This document shows, in pieces, positions 47,676 to 59,632 of a stretch of 64,000 bases of DNA; positions within the stretch are counted from its first letter, which is position 1, and each line of letters opens with the position of its first letter. The stretch comes from an uncultured Oceanisphaera sp. (lineage in GTDB: Bacteria > Pseudomonadota > Gammaproteobacteria > Enterobacterales > Aeromonadaceae): the NCBI RefSeq assembly GCF_947495715.1, contig NZ_CANLZU010000014.1, positions 1-64,000 on the forward strand. The letters run 5' to 3'. Below the pieces are notes generated by a model, which was not told where the DNA came from, ran no database searches, and was given only the letters and a program-made list of their open reading frames with translations. A program made the translations under genes and the position numbers.

Positions 47676-48944
47676 TTGGACGACATATCCACGGGTACCC
47701 TTACGGGCATCCTGATAGCTTTACTCTTTATTTCCGCTTTTTTTTCGAGTTCCGAAACCGGCATGATGTCGCTGAACCGCTATCGGCTGCGTCATCTGGC
47801 TCAAGGTGGCCACACCTCTGCCACCCGGGTTGAAAAGCTGCTGTCTCGTCCCGACAGGCTGATCGGCCTGATCCTGATCGGCAACAACCTGGTCAATATT
47901 CTCGCCTCGGCCATCGCCACCCTGATCGCCATCCGCCTGTACGGTGACTATGGCGTGGCCATCGCCACCGTGGCCCTGACCGTGGTGGTACTGATTTTTG
48001 CCGAGGTCACGCCCAAGACCCTGGCGGCGCTGTATCCGGAACGGGTGGCCTTTCCGGCTTCCTTTATTCTTCGGCCCCTGATGGTGTTGCTGTATCCGGC
48101 GGTATGGACCATCAACGCCATTTCCAACGGCCTGCTGGCGCTGCTTCGCATCAATCCCCATGGCGGTGAAGACACCGCCATCAGCTCGGAAGAACTGCGC
48201 ACCATCGTCAACGAAGCCGGCGCCCTGATCCCGCGCCGACATCAGGACATGCTGGTGTCCATTCTGGATCTGGAAAAAGTGACCGTCGATGACATCATGG
48301 TGCCGCGCAACGAGATTTATGGCATCGATGTGACCCAGGACTGGAAAACCATCAGCCGCCGCCTGATGCAGAGCCCGCATACCAAGGTACTGCTGTACCG
48401 GGACAATATCGACGATGCGCTGGGCTTTATTCACGCCCGGGATGCCCTGCGGCTGCTGGCCAAGGACGAATTAAGCAAGTCCAGCCTGATGCGGGCGCTG
48501 CGCGAGCTGTACTATATTCCCGAGGCGACGCCACTGAACGTGCAGCTGGTCAAGTTTCAGCGCAACAAGGAGCGTATCGGGTTAATCGTCGATGAATACG
48601 GCGATATTCAGGGGCTGGTCACGCTGGATGATATTCTGGAAGAAATAGTGGGTGACTTCACCACCACCATCAGCCCGACCCTGAGCGACGAAATCAAGCC
48701 GCAGGATGATGGCTCCTATCTGATTGAAGGCTCGGCCAGTATTCGGGACCTCAACAAGGAGCTGGGCTGGGAACTGCCGAACGACGGCCCACGCTCCCTC
48801 AACGGCCTGATCCTCGAGTATCTGGAAGACATTCCCGAGGCCAATATCGGCCTGCGCCTGGCGGGTTATCCGATTGAAATTCTGGAAGTGGAAAACAACA
48901 TGGTAAAACTGGTGCGGGTGCTGCCGCACTATTACCAGGGGTAG
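47676..48944 (+). CDS. CorB/HlyC-CorC family transporter with CBS domains (YfjD-like)
   Basis: 422 residues starting with TTG at 47676, with AGGA about nine bases upstream. An N-terminal DUF21 membrane domain of four spans (LTGILIALLFISAFFSSSETG, then LIGLILIGNNLVNILAS) is followed by two CBS domains (VDDIMVPRNEIYGID; DEYGDIQGLVTLDDILEEIVGDF) and a C-terminal CorC_HlyC domain. Relatives (CorB, CNNM-like) are involved in Mg2+ or Co2+ efflux. It lies 65 bases after ypjD and may be co-transcribed. Confidence 0.9.
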   Translation: MDDISTGTLTGILIALLFISAFFSSSETGMMSLNRYRLRHLAQGGHTSATRVEKLLSRPDRLIGLILIGNNLVNILASAIATLIAIRLYGDYGVAIATVALTVVVLIFAEVTPKTLAALYPERVAFPASFILRPLMVLLYPAVWTINAISNGLLALLRINPHGGEDTAISSEELRTIVNEAGALIPRRHQDMLVSILDLEKVTVDDIMVPRNEIYGIDVTQDWKTISRRLMQSPHTKVLLYRDNIDDALGFIHARDALRLLAKDELSKSSLMRALRELYYIPEATPLNVQLVKFQRNKERIGLIVDEYGDIQGLVTLDDILEEIVGDFTTTISPTLSDEIKPQDDGSYLIEGSASIRDLNKELGWELPNDGPRSLNGLILEYLEDIPEANIGLRLAGYPIEILEVENNMVKLVRVLPHYYQG

Positions 48945-49000
48945 TGATCAGGGTTGGATAGCAGAGTTGAGTACCAGGGCCCGGTCTCTGAATCCGGCTT

Positions 49001-49456
49001 TCAGGATGACGAGTTGCCGGCCTGCAGTTCCAGCTGGCTGAAAATGACCATCAGCTCTTCCCGGTTACCGGTCAGATCCGCCAGCGTATACCCTTCCATG
49101 ACCTGCAGAAAAGCATCCATCGCCAGCCTGAGCGCATCACGCAACCGACAGGCCGGCACCAGATAACAGGCCGGGCTGCCGCAGTCGATCCCCTTCAGAT
49201 TGTTTTCCAGCGCACGAATGACCTTTCCGACGTTGATATCTTCCGGCGCCCTGGCCAGTCGAATCCCCCCGTGCTTGCCACGCACCGCATGAAGATAGCC
49301 TTCCCGCGCCAGCTGATTCACCACCTTGACCAGGTGATTGCGCGAGATGTCGTATAGCCTGGATACCTGAGCCACACTGGTCAACTCCCCTTCCGGCAGG
49401 GTGGCCAGATACATCAGGGTTCTCAAGCCGAAATCGGTATAGGTAGTCAGCTTCAT
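49001..49456 (-). CDS. nsrR: Rrf2-family nitric oxide-sensing repressor NsrR
   Basis: 151 residues from the ATG at 49456 (MKLTTYTDFGLRTLMYLATLP). The winged helix SRNHLVKVVNQLAREGYL is followed by the iron-sulfur ligands Cys92, Cys97 and Cys103 (CGSPACYLVPAC), in line with E. coli 91, 96 and 102. It represses NO-detoxifying genes such as hmp until NO destroys its cluster. No target gene lies in this window, so it acts at a distance. A palindrome GACATTAAATGTC lies about 60 bases upstream. Confidence 0.93.
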   Translation of the reverse strand: MKLTTYTDFGLRTLMYLATLPEGELTSVAQVSRLYDISRNHLVKVVNQLAREGYLHAVRGKHGGIRLARAPEDINVGKVIRALENNLKGIDCGSPACYLVPACRLRDALRLAMDAFLQVMEGYTLADLTGNREELMVIFSQLELQAGNSSS

Positions 49457-49517
49457 GCTGCGGGTATCCTGAACGCGAAAGAATATATATACATGATACA
49501 CATTAGCGGCGAAAGGT

Positions 49518-49530
49518 GACATTAAATGTC
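49518..49530. promoter_or_regulatory. Palindrome upstream of nsrR, possible autoregulatory operator
   Basis: GACATTAAATGTC is a perfect 13-base palindrome with an AT-rich core, in the nsrR/motX gap. NsrR operators are AT-rich inverted repeats, so a link is plausible but unproven; it is short enough to arise by chance. Confidence 0.3.
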
Positions 49531-49600
49531 AATCCGTCCCGCCGGTATCTGCCGTGAGCAGCAAGAGCCGGTTCGGAACACGGATGCAAAACACCGGAAT

Positions 49601-50272
49601 TCAGAACAACAGGCGCTGATCCAGCTCCCTGACCTTGCTGGTCGGCATTCTGGCTGCCAGCGCGGTACTCAGCCGCTGCGCTTCCTGATGCAGTTGCTTG
49701 TCGGCAAGCACCATCTGCTTCAGCCACAGATAGGCCTGAGGATAGTCGAGCGGACTACCGGTGCCGTCCAGCAGCCAGCGCGCCCAGATGAATTGTGCCT
49801 TTTCCAGCCCCAGGCTGGCGGCCTCCTGCATCAGCGGTGCCGCCCGCTCCCGGTTTTGCTGCACCAGGGTTCCGTCGTAGTAGTAACGCCCCAGCTGTTC
49901 CAGCGCCGCCGGCAGTCCCTGCTCCGCCGCCTTCCAGATCATGCCCAGCCCTCGGCGCGATTGCTGGGGCACGCATACTCCCCAGGCCAGCATGTCGCCC
50001 CATAAAAACTGATAAGCCGGCAGACGCAGCACCTCGGCTCTGGCCTCGATATCCTGCACCAGCTGACACTGATCCCGATCGCGCACCTGTTGCAGATGAC
50101 GATTGGCATTGATCCACTCGATCAGCTCGTATTCTTCATACAAAGGCACCGCCTGCAGCTCGCTGATATCCGACGGCGTCGGCGCGGCCGGCGGCTCCGG
50201 AGTCGCGGTTTCCTCTTCTGCCACTACCTGCAGGCTACAGCACAACAGTAACAACCCGAACAGACGCTTCAT
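49601..50272 (-). CDS. motX: Sodium-driven polar flagellar motor protein MotX
   Basis: 223 residues from the ATG at 50272, which gives a signal peptide (MKRLFGLLLLCCSLQVVA); the frame extends to 50353, but that part is not conserved. After a Pro-rich linker it reads YEEYELIEWINANRHLQ and then LPAYQFLWGDMLAWGVCV, then Sel1-like repeats (AAEQGLPAALEQLGRYYYDGTLVQQ), closely like Vibrio MotX. With MotY it forms the T ring around the basal body and is needed for PomAB sodium stators. It lies alone, as usual for motX. Confidence 0.85.
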   Translation of the reverse strand: MKRLFGLLLLCCSLQVVAEEETATPEPPAAPTPSDISELQAVPLYEEYELIEWINANRHLQQVRDRDQCQLVQDIEARAEVLRLPAYQFLWGDMLAWGVCVPQQSRRGLGMIWKAAEQGLPAALEQLGRYYYDGTLVQQNRERAAPLMQEAASLGLEKAQFIWARWLLDGTGSPLDYPQAYLWLKQMVLADKQLHQEAQRLSTALAARMPTSKVRELDQRLLF

Positions 50273-50330
50273 AGGTGATCCTCCCGTGCTGTTTATCGGC
50301 ACGGCAATATAAAAATTGAGCTGACAGACC

Positions 50331-50776
50331 CTTATACCAATTTGAATAAACATCTGATCATTTTAACCCCGAGATCAGAGGCAACACAGCCGTCTCCCAC
50401 GACACGCCATGGGCTAAGGCCATCTGCGCTTGGCGATGGCTGCAAACATTCACTGGATGTTTGGTCCATCACCAAACTTGATGCAGTCAGCAAGCTGCCC
50501 CCTGAGGGATCGGGAAATGCCGTCCATGGCATTTCACGGTCGTGGTAGTCGATCTCTGTTGCCTCTTCTCGAGCACCGAGTTGCCTGTAGACGATGCCAA
50601 CAGGAAACTCCCTGGCATCAGGGAGGATAAAGGGATCTGCTCCGCCGACCATCACATGACAGGGATGTCATGTGTTGAGCGTCACATGGAAGTGCTTGAA
50701 GCGTGTCGGCGAAGCTGGCCCTTTGTCCGACCTTTGCAGAGCAAGCAAATAGATCAGTTATTTAATCTGTTTGGTA
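50331..50776 (-). repeat. Structured intergenic repeat element, copy B
   Basis: The second copy of the element at 24796, read on the minus strand, fills the gap between mazG and motX. It begins one base after the mazG stop. Its ends are imperfect inverted repeats (CTTATACCAATTTGAATAAA and, at the other end on the opposite strand, TACCAAACAGATTAAATAA), each running on to CTGATC. It has about 75 bases not in copy A, and its hairpin tips differ (CACATGACATCCCTGTCATG here, GCTCAGCCG stem there) while the shared blocks are conserved. No credible gene is inside. Confidence 0.85.
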
Positions 50777-51577
50777 TTATTCGCCGGCCTTTATCTGTCG
50801 CCAGTAAGCGTCCAGCTCGTCCAGACTGCAATCCCGGCTGTCTTTGCCATCGGCCTGCAATGCCTGCTCTACGCCGCGATAACGCCGTTCGAACTTGTCG
50901 TTGGCCCGGCGCAGTACCGCCTCCGGGTCCTGCCTGAGATGGCGCACCAGGTTGACACAGGCGAACAACAGATCGCCCAGTTCATCGGCCACCCGATCCG
51001 GGTCCTGCTCGGGCTGGTCAAGCTCGGCCATCACTTCGTCCAGCTCTTCATGGATCTTGTCCACCACCGGCGGCAACTCGCGCCAGTCGAAGCCCACTGC
51101 CGAGCAGCGTTTCTGAATCTTGTTGGCCCGGCTCAACGCCGGCAGGTTGCGGGGAATATCATCGAGTGCGCTGGTCGCGGTCGCGTCCTTGCTGCGCCGC
51201 TCGACGGCCTTGGTTTGCTCCCAGTTGGCCTTGACCTGCTCTTCGCCGTCGAGTTCGGCGTTGCCGAACACATGCGGGTGACGGCGCACCAGCTTGTGGC
51301 TGATGGACTGCACCACATCGCCGAAGTTGAACAGCGACTGCTCTTCCCCCAGCCGGGAATAAAACACCACCTGAAACAACAGATCACCCAGCTCGCCCGG
51401 CAGCTCGTTCAGGGCGCCCCGCTCTATGGTGTCGGCCACCTCATAGGCTTCTTCCAGGGTGTGCGGCACTATGCTGGCAAAGTCCTGTTTCAGATCCCAG
51501 GGGCAGCCGTTTTCCGGATCCCGCAGGGCCGCCATGATGGCCAGCAAGTCGCCGAGTGAGTAGTTATAGTGCTCCAT
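50777..51577 (-). CDS. mazG: Nucleoside triphosphate pyrophosphohydrolase MazG
   Basis: 266 residues (E. coli 263), two MazG folds. Motifs CPWDLKQDFASIVPHTLEEAYEVADTIE and GELGDLLFQVVFYSRL in the first, ELGDLLFACVNLVRHL in the second hold the metal-binding glutamates and aspartates. It hydrolyses NTPs to NMP and PPi and limits ppGpp-linked effects. It follows relA with 11 bases between and is the last gene of rlmD-relA-mazG. Confidence 0.96.
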   Translation of the reverse strand: MEHYNYSLGDLLAIMAALRDPENGCPWDLKQDFASIVPHTLEEAYEVADTIERGALNELPGELGDLLFQVVFYSRLGEEQSLFNFGDVVQSISHKLVRRHPHVFGNAELDGEEQVKANWEQTKAVERRSKDATATSALDDIPRNLPALSRANKIQKRCSAVGFDWRELPPVVDKIHEELDEVMAELDQPEQDPDRVADELGDLLFACVNLVRHLRQDPEAVLRRANDKFERRYRGVEQALQADGKDSRDCSLDELDAYWRQIKAGE

Positions 51578-51588
51578 CCGTGCTCCCG

Positions 51589-53802
51589 TTACAGCCGCTT
51601 GGCTTCCAGTATGTCCGGCAACTGACCTATCTTGGCCAGGGTCCGGCTCAGGGTATCGATATTGTATATTTCCAGCTGCATGTCGATGGTCGCCGTCTGC
51701 TGCTTGTGATTGGAGCGGCTGTTGACGCCCATCACATTGATTCTTTCGTTGGCCAGAATGGTGGTGATATCACGCAACAGGCCGGAGCGGTCGTTGGCCA
51801 CCACCCGCAGGGTCAGCCGATAACCGCCGGCGTTGTTTTCGCCCCACACCGCATCGACCACCCGTTCCGGATGCTGCACCACCAGTTCCTTCAACTGCTC
51901 GCAGTCGGAGCGATGAATCGAGATACCCCGCCCCTGGGTGATGAAGCCGACGATCTCGTCGCCCGGTATCGGCTGGCAGCAACGGGCGGTGCTGGTCAGC
52001 AGGTTGCCCACGCCCTGCACCACTATGTGCCCCTGTCCCTTGGCGTTGGGGGCCTTTTTCGCCGCCTTCAGCTCCAGCTGACGCAGCACCGCTTCGTCCT
52101 GCTCCTCGCTGGTCGGCTTCTTGTACAGTCCCTGCAGGTAGTTAAGCAGCTGATTGATGCGCAGATCGCCGCCACCGATACCGGCAAGCAGGTCGTCGAG
52201 ATGGCTGACGTTGAAGCGTTCCAGCACCGCCTTGTCGATCTGGGAAAAGCTCAGTCCCAGTCGGTCCAGCTCTTTATCCAGCACATCACGACCGGCGAGA
52301 ATGTTCTTGTCCCTGTCCTGCTTCTTGAACCAGGTCGCCACCTTGGAGCGCGCCCGGCTGGTCCGCAGAAACCCCTGATGGGGGTTCATCCAGTCCCGGT
52401 TGGGGTTGGGCTGTTTCTGGGTGATGATCTCCACCTGATCGCCGGTTTGCAGCTGATAGGTGAACGGCACTATGCGACCGTCGATCTTGGCGCCGATGCA
52501 GCGATGGCCGATCTGGCTGTGCACGTAGTAGGCAAAGTCGAGCGGGGTGGCGCCCAACGGCAAGTCGACCACTTCGCCCTTGGGGGTAAACACATAGACT
52601 CTGTCTTCAAACACCTGGCTGCGCAACTCGTCGACCAGGGAGCCACTTTCGGCCATGTCTTCCTGCCAGGCCAGCAGCTTTCTGAGCCAGGCAATCTTGT
52701 CTTCAAAGCCGCTCTGTTTGGTGGTGCCGGCGCCTTCCTTGTATTTCCAGTGGGCCGCCACGCCCAGCTCCGCATCCTGATGCATCTGATCGGTACGGAT
52801 CTGTATTTCGACCGTCTTGCCCTCGGGGCCAATCACCACGGTGTGAATGGACTGATAACCGTTGGGCTTGGGGTTGGCGACGTAGTCGTCGAACTCGCGC
52901 GGAATATGCCGCCATTGAGTGTGCACCACACCCAGGGCGCCGTAACAGTCCTGCAGGTGCCGGGTGACCACCCGTACCGCGCGCACATCGAACAACTCGT
53001 CGAAGTCCAGATTCTTCTTCTGCATCTTGCGCCAGATGCTGTAGATATGTTTGGGGCGGCCATACACCTCGGCCTCGACCCCGGCTTCCTGCAGCGCCGT
53101 CCTGAGCCCGGACACGAAATCGTCGATATAGAGCTCCCGCGCCCGCCGCTTTTCGTCCAGCAGCTGCGCGATGCGCTTGTAGGTATCCGGGTGCAGATAG
53201 CGGAACGACAGATCCTCCAGCTCCCATTTGAGCTGGCCGATGCCCAGTCGATTGGCGAGCGGGGCATAGATGTTGGCGATCTCCTTGGCCACCAGCACCC
53301 GGGTTTCTTCGTCGGCGTTCTTGACCTCGCGCAGGCAGGTGATGCGCTCGGCCAGCTTGATCACCACGGCCCGCACGTCTTCCACCATCGCCAGCAGCAT
53401 GCGGCGCACCCGATCGACCTGCACTTCCGAGCTCTTGTCGCCGTGCACATGCTGCAGCGAGCGAATGGCTTCCATATCCGCCACCCCTCGCAGCAGGCGC
53501 GCTATGGTGTCACCAAAATCCTCCCGTACCCGCTCCGCATCCAGGTGACCGAACTCGAGAAACGGATACAGCAGCGCCGCCGTCAGGGTATCCAGATCCA
53601 TGCTCAGGGTAAGCAGGATCCCGACCATCTCCACCCCTTCAGCCTGCAGCCGGTGTTGCGCCTCGGGCGGCACCTTCAACCCCAGGCAATACTCGTACAC
53701 CGCTTTCAGTTGCTCCTGCTCATGAGCATCGAGCGGCAGGCCCGATGCCCACTCGGTCAGGCTGAAGCTTGTTTGAAGGTGAGTATCGCGCACGGCAACC
53801 AT
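51589..53802 (-). CDS. relA: GTP pyrophosphokinase RelA
   Basis: 737 residues (E. coli 744). Layout: inactive HD-like hydrolase domain, synthetase domain (about 230-400, with YSIWRKMQKKNLDFDELFDVRAVRV), TGS domain (VYVFTPKGEVVDLPLGATPLDFAYYVH), helical and zinc-finger region (LLTSTARCCQPIPGDEIVGF), and a C-terminal ACT domain. The HD motif of bifunctional SpoT is not seen in the N-terminal 150 residues, supporting RelA. It makes (p)ppGpp on stalled ribosomes. Nine bases after rlmD. Confidence 0.97.
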   Translation of the reverse strand: MVAVRDTHLQTSFSLTEWASGLPLDAHEQEQLKAVYEYCLGLKVPPEAQHRLQAEGVEMVGILLTLSMDLDTLTAALLYPFLEFGHLDAERVREDFGDTIARLLRGVADMEAIRSLQHVHGDKSSEVQVDRVRRMLLAMVEDVRAVVIKLAERITCLREVKNADEETRVLVAKEIANIYAPLANRLGIGQLKWELEDLSFRYLHPDTYKRIAQLLDEKRRARELYIDDFVSGLRTALQEAGVEAEVYGRPKHIYSIWRKMQKKNLDFDELFDVRAVRVVTRHLQDCYGALGVVHTQWRHIPREFDDYVANPKPNGYQSIHTVVIGPEGKTVEIQIRTDQMHQDAELGVAAHWKYKEGAGTTKQSGFEDKIAWLRKLLAWQEDMAESGSLVDELRSQVFEDRVYVFTPKGEVVDLPLGATPLDFAYYVHSQIGHRCIGAKIDGRIVPFTYQLQTGDQVEIITQKQPNPNRDWMNPHQGFLRTSRARSKVATWFKKQDRDKNILAGRDVLDKELDRLGLSFSQIDKAVLERFNVSHLDDLLAGIGGGDLRINQLLNYLQGLYKKPTSEEQDEAVLRQLELKAAKKAPNAKGQGHIVVQGVGNLLTSTARCCQPIPGDEIVGFITQGRGISIHRSDCEQLKELVVQHPERVVDAVWGENNAGGYRLTLRVVANDRSGLLRDITTILANERINVMGVNSRSNHKQQTATIDMQLEIYNIDTLSRTLAKIGQLPDILEAKRL

Positions 53803-53811
53803 AAGTATCCC

Positions 53812-55128
53812 TTAATTTAATTCGAACAAGGCCATCGCTTCGCAATGCACCGTATGGGGGAACATATCAATCAGGCAGAGGCGGCTGAGCCGGTAACCCG
53901 CCGCCAGCAGTGCCTCGCTGTCTCTGGCAAGGGTCGCCGGATTACAGGACACATACAGCAACCGCTCGGGCGATAACTGCTGCAGGTAAGGCATGACCTG
54001 CTCGGCGCCAGCCCGGCCCGGGTCCAGCAATACCCGCTCAAAGCCCTGTCGCGCCCAGGATTCCCGAGTAAAGTCGGCGGCCAGATCGGCACGATAAAAC
54101 TGCGCCAGCGGCAGAGCGTTATCTTCCGCATTGCCCCGGGCCTGCTCGACCATCTCCATCACCCCTTCCACTCCAGCCACCGGATGCCCGGCCGCCGCCA
54201 GCGGGAGCGAGAAGTTGCCGACCCCGCAGAACAGATCCAGAACCGGCTGGCCCGGCTCGGCGGCCAGCCACTGCTGCGCCAGGCGCACCATTCGCTCGTT
54301 AAGCCCGGCGTTAATCTGGATAAAGTCACCGGGGGTAAAGGCCAGCCTGATATTATCTATCTGATAGTAAAGTGAAAAAGGAACATGTAAAGGTCGTCGG
54401 GCGCTATCGTCCTGCAAAAACAGGGCAAGATGTCGCGTCTGGGCAAAGGTGAGTAATAGTTCCAGATCCCGAGGCGACAGGGATCCCGTGTGCCGCAGCA
54501 GAAGAGCCACCCCTTCGGCCGCATCATAGAGCTCGATATGCCCGAGCTGTTTCACCGCCTTCAGCCGGTTCAGCAACTGGCGCAAGGGGGCAATCAGCTC
54601 GGAAAGCGCGGGGCGCAACACCCCACAATGCTCGATTTCCACCAGATCGTGCGACTGGCCACGGCGAAAGCCGAGCGATACGCCCTTGCCCCGACGACGA
54701 ATCGCCAGTCGTGCCACCCGCCGATATCCCTGATGCTCGTCATCGTTCAGCCAGTGTGGCTCGGGCAGTTCATCGATGCCGTGGCGGGCAAACAGCTGCG
54801 CCACGGTACGCGCCTTCAGAGCACGCTGATTCGCAACCGGCATATGCTGCAACGAGCAGCCGCCACAGTCTGCACTGTAGGGACAAAACGGCTTTTTCCG
54901 TTCGGGCGATGGCGTCAGCACCTTGAGCAGGTCGGCGGTCCGGTATTTGTTGTTTTGCACCAGCAAGCGCACCCGTACCCGCTCGCCCTTGAGCGCGCCG
55001 GGCACAAACAGCGGCTTGTCCTGATACCGGGCCAGCCCCACCCCATGAGCATTCAGCTCGACAATGGTCACCTCCAGCGGCGGCTGTGCCTGAGCTTTGG
55101 GCTTGTTTTCCTTGAAGAACTGAACCAT
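53812..55128 (-). CDS. rlmD: 23S rRNA (uracil-1939-C5)-methyltransferase RlmD
   Basis: 438 residues from the ATG at 55128 (MVQFFKENKPKAQAQPPLEV). The open frame runs far beyond, to 57555, but that part is antisense to barA. An N-terminal TRAM domain (IVELNAHGVGLARYQDKPLFVPGAL) is followed by a 4Fe-4S cluster from CPYSADCGGCSLQH, then the SAM domain with VLDLFCGVGNFSLPLA and the catalytic Cys in LLYVSCNPATLARD. First gene of rlmD-relA-mazG and divergent from barA, as in E. coli. Confidence 0.97.
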   Translation of the reverse strand: MVQFFKENKPKAQAQPPLEVTIVELNAHGVGLARYQDKPLFVPGALKGERVRVRLLVQNNKYRTADLLKVLTPSPERKKPFCPYSADCGGCSLQHMPVANQRALKARTVAQLFARHGIDELPEPHWLNDDEHQGYRRVARLAIRRRGKGVSLGFRRGQSHDLVEIEHCGVLRPALSELIAPLRQLLNRLKAVKQLGHIELYDAAEGVALLLRHTGSLSPRDLELLLTFAQTRHLALFLQDDSARRPLHVPFSLYYQIDNIRLAFTPGDFIQINAGLNERMVRLAQQWLAAEPGQPVLDLFCGVGNFSLPLAAAGHPVAGVEGVMEMVEQARGNAEDNALPLAQFYRADLAADFTRESWARQGFERVLLDPGRAGAEQVMPYLQQLSPERLLYVSCNPATLARDSEALLAAGYRLSRLCLIDMFPHTVHCEAMALFELN

Positions 55129-55209
55129 AAAACGTGGAGCCCTCGAACCGGCTATGTCATCATAAGCGTCTGTTGATTTGATGCGCGCATTGTCCCACAT
55201 TAGCCCACT

Positions 55210-57906
<2,697 letters not shown>

Positions 57907-58065
57907 CAATAAGCGGTAAGCTATCAGCTATAAGCCATAAGAAAAACAACCAGGACAAGACCTGAGTTTGTTCGTCATACCGGACTTGTTCCGGTATCTT
58001 GCTGCAGGTAGCACCCAATCCAGATCCTGACGTTCGTCAGGATGACGGCTAAATCATCATCAATC

Positions 58066-58134
58066 GTAGGGTCGAATTTATTCGACCAAAAATGGTGGCA
58101 CGACCTACAAGAGGTCGAATAAATTCGACCCTAC
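58066..58134. repeat. 69-bp element with perfect 22-bp terminal inverted repeats
   Basis: Arms 58066-58087 and 58113-58134 are exact reverse complements, beginning GTAGGGTCGAATTTATTCGA. Each arm is itself nearly a palindrome (GGTCGAAT/ATTCGACC), so two small hairpins or one long one can form around a 25-base centre. It looks like a small non-autonomous repeat of the type spread in many gammaproteobacteria. Confidence 0.85.
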
Positions 58135-58167
58135 AAAAAACCCCGAGCGCGTCATGGCTCGGGGCTT
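58135..58167 (-). terminator. Terminator of the lepA-to-pdxJ operon
   Basis: CCCCGAGC pairs with GCTCGGGG around eight bases. The minus-strand T-run is six bases long. It lies 26 bases after the pdxJ stop. Confidence 0.85.
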
Positions 58168-58192
58168 TGTCTAAAAGCTTATAGCTTACGGC

Positions 58193-58930
58193 TCAAACGC
58201 CCTGGCGGGCTTCGCGCATCAACCGCTTCATGTCGCGAATGGCCTTTTCCAGGCCGTCGAAAGCGGCACGGGCGATGATGGCATGGCCGATGTTCAGCTC
58301 CAGCATCTCGGGAATGGCGGCAATCGGCTTGACGTTATGGTAATGCAGACCATGGCCGCCGTTGACCTTGAGGCCCTTATCGTGGGCATAGGAGGCGGAC
58401 GCCGAGATACGTTTCAGCTCGGCCAATCGTTCGGCTTCATTGGGCGCATCGGCGTAATGACCGGTATGGATCTCGATATAGGGGGCACCGGTGGCGACCA
58501 CCGCATCGATCTGCGCCCGATCGGCGTCGATAAACAGCGACACCTTGATACCGGCTTCGGTCAGGCGGGCCACGGCGGCTCCCACCTTGTCGAGCTGGCC
58601 GGCCACATCCAGGCCGCCTTCGGTGGTCACTTCTTCCCGCTTTTCCGGCACCAGACACACAAAGGCCGGCTTGATGCGACAGGCAATATCCACCATTTCA
58701 TCGGTGACCGCCATTTCCAGATTCATTCGGGTTTGGATGGTCTGGCTCAGAATCTCCACGTCCCGATCGATGATATGACGCCGGTCTTCACGCAGATGCA
58801 CGGTAATACCGTCGGCGCCCGCCTGCTCGGCCAGGGCCGCCGCCTGCACCGGATCCGGATAGCTGGTGCCCCGGGCATTACGCAAGGTGGCAATGTGATC
58901 GATATTAACGCCTAAATACAATTCACTCAC
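58193..58930 (-). CDS. pdxJ: Pyridoxine 5'-phosphate synthase
   Basis: 245 residues, standard length. It condenses 1-deoxyxylulose 5-phosphate with the PdxA product to give pyridoxine phosphate. The N-terminal [22 protein letters not shown] is the signature, with [18 protein letters not shown] and [12 protein letters not shown] following. It overlaps recO by eight bases. Last gene of the operon. Confidence 0.98.
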   Translation of the reverse strand: MSELYLGVNIDHIATLRNARGTSYPDPVQAAALAEQAGADGITVHLREDRRHIIDRDVEILSQTIQTRMNLEMAVTDEMVDIACRIKPAFVCLVPEKREEVTTEGGLDVAGQLDKVGAAVARLTEAGIKVSLFIDADRAQIDAVVATGAPYIEIHTGHYADAPNEAERLAELKRISASASYAHDKGLKVNGGHGLHYHNVKPIAAIPEMLELNIGHAIIARAAFDGLEKAIRDMKRLMREARQGV

Positions 58931-59630
58931 TGCGACTTCCTCTCTTTCCTTTGATAAACAGGGCGCGACTACGCAAGGCCCGGCCGCCGAGATAAGGCCC
59001 CAGCGCCTGTCGGCTGAAACGCTTGGCAGAGACCAGCACCTCGGGACGGGTTAAATCGAGCTCGGCCAGGGCATGAAGATGACGGCCCGAATAGGCCCCC
59101 GCCTCATCCCTTTCCAGGGCAATGAAACCGGACTCCGGCTGATATCGATACCAGCCCTCGGGCCGAATGGCCTCGCCGCTCAGGGCGTCCAGGGTAAAAT
59201 CGACGCCATAACCCAGTATGTTTAACATATAAAACTCGAAATGACGCAGGCAGGGTTCAATACCTTCGCCATTGGCCAGTTTTTTCAGGGTATTGTGATA
59301 GGCGTCAAACACTTCGTCGAAGGGGGTATGCGCTTCCAGCAGGTAGTAAATCAGCTCGTTGAGGTAGAGGCCGCTGTACAGGGCCGTTCCCGTCAACCGG
59401 ATGGCCGGGGCCGTGGCTTCCGCATGGTGCAGGTTCTTCAGCTCGCCCTTGCCGGCAAAGGTGAGCCTTAACGGCACAAAGGGCTGTAACAGCCCTTTGA
59501 GAGGTGAACGCGGCTGGCGGCTGCCCTTGGCCACCAGACTCTGGCGGCCAAGTTCCCGGGTGAATACCTCCACCAGCTGACTGGTTTCCCGGTAGGGCCG
59601 GCTATGAATGACGAAGGCGGCGTGCGCCAT
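58923..59630 (-). CDS. recO: DNA repair protein RecO
   Basis: 235 residues. An N-terminal OB fold ([28 protein letters not shown]) precedes a helical domain with a family-typical [12 protein letters not shown] and [14 protein letters not shown]. It helps RecR load RecA on SSB-coated gaps. It starts two bases after the era stop. Confidence 0.94.
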   Translation of the reverse strand: MAHAAFVIHSRPYRETSQLVEVFTRELGRQSLVAKGSRQPRSPLKGLLQPFVPLRLTFAGKGELKNLHHAEATAPAIRLTGTALYSGLYLNELIYYLLEAHTPFDEVFDAYHNTLKKLANGEGIEPCLRHFEFYMLNILGYGVDFTLDALSGEAIRPEGWYRYQPESGFIALERDEAGAYSGRHLHALAELDLTRPEVLVSAKRFSRQALGPYLGGRALRSRALFIKGKRGSRSE

Positions 59631-59632
59631 GA

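Larger units (their letters stand above)
57907..58192. repeat. barA-pdxJ gap with REP-like hairpins and AAGCTATAAG-type flanks
   Basis: No gene is seen. AAGCTATCAGCTATAAGCC at about 57918-57936 and AAGCTTATAGCTTACGG at about 58174-58190 are near-complementary flanks close to the two stop codons. Inside are ATACCGGA-CTTG-TTCCGGTAT and ATCCTGAC-GTTC-GTCAGGAT hairpins of the common REP style, the perfect double-palindrome element and a terminator. Confidence 0.75.

Noticed and set aside
50332-50655. 107-residue minus-strand frame inside repeat element B
   Set aside because: Same reason: low-complexity mixture across hairpin blocks, not shared with copy A.
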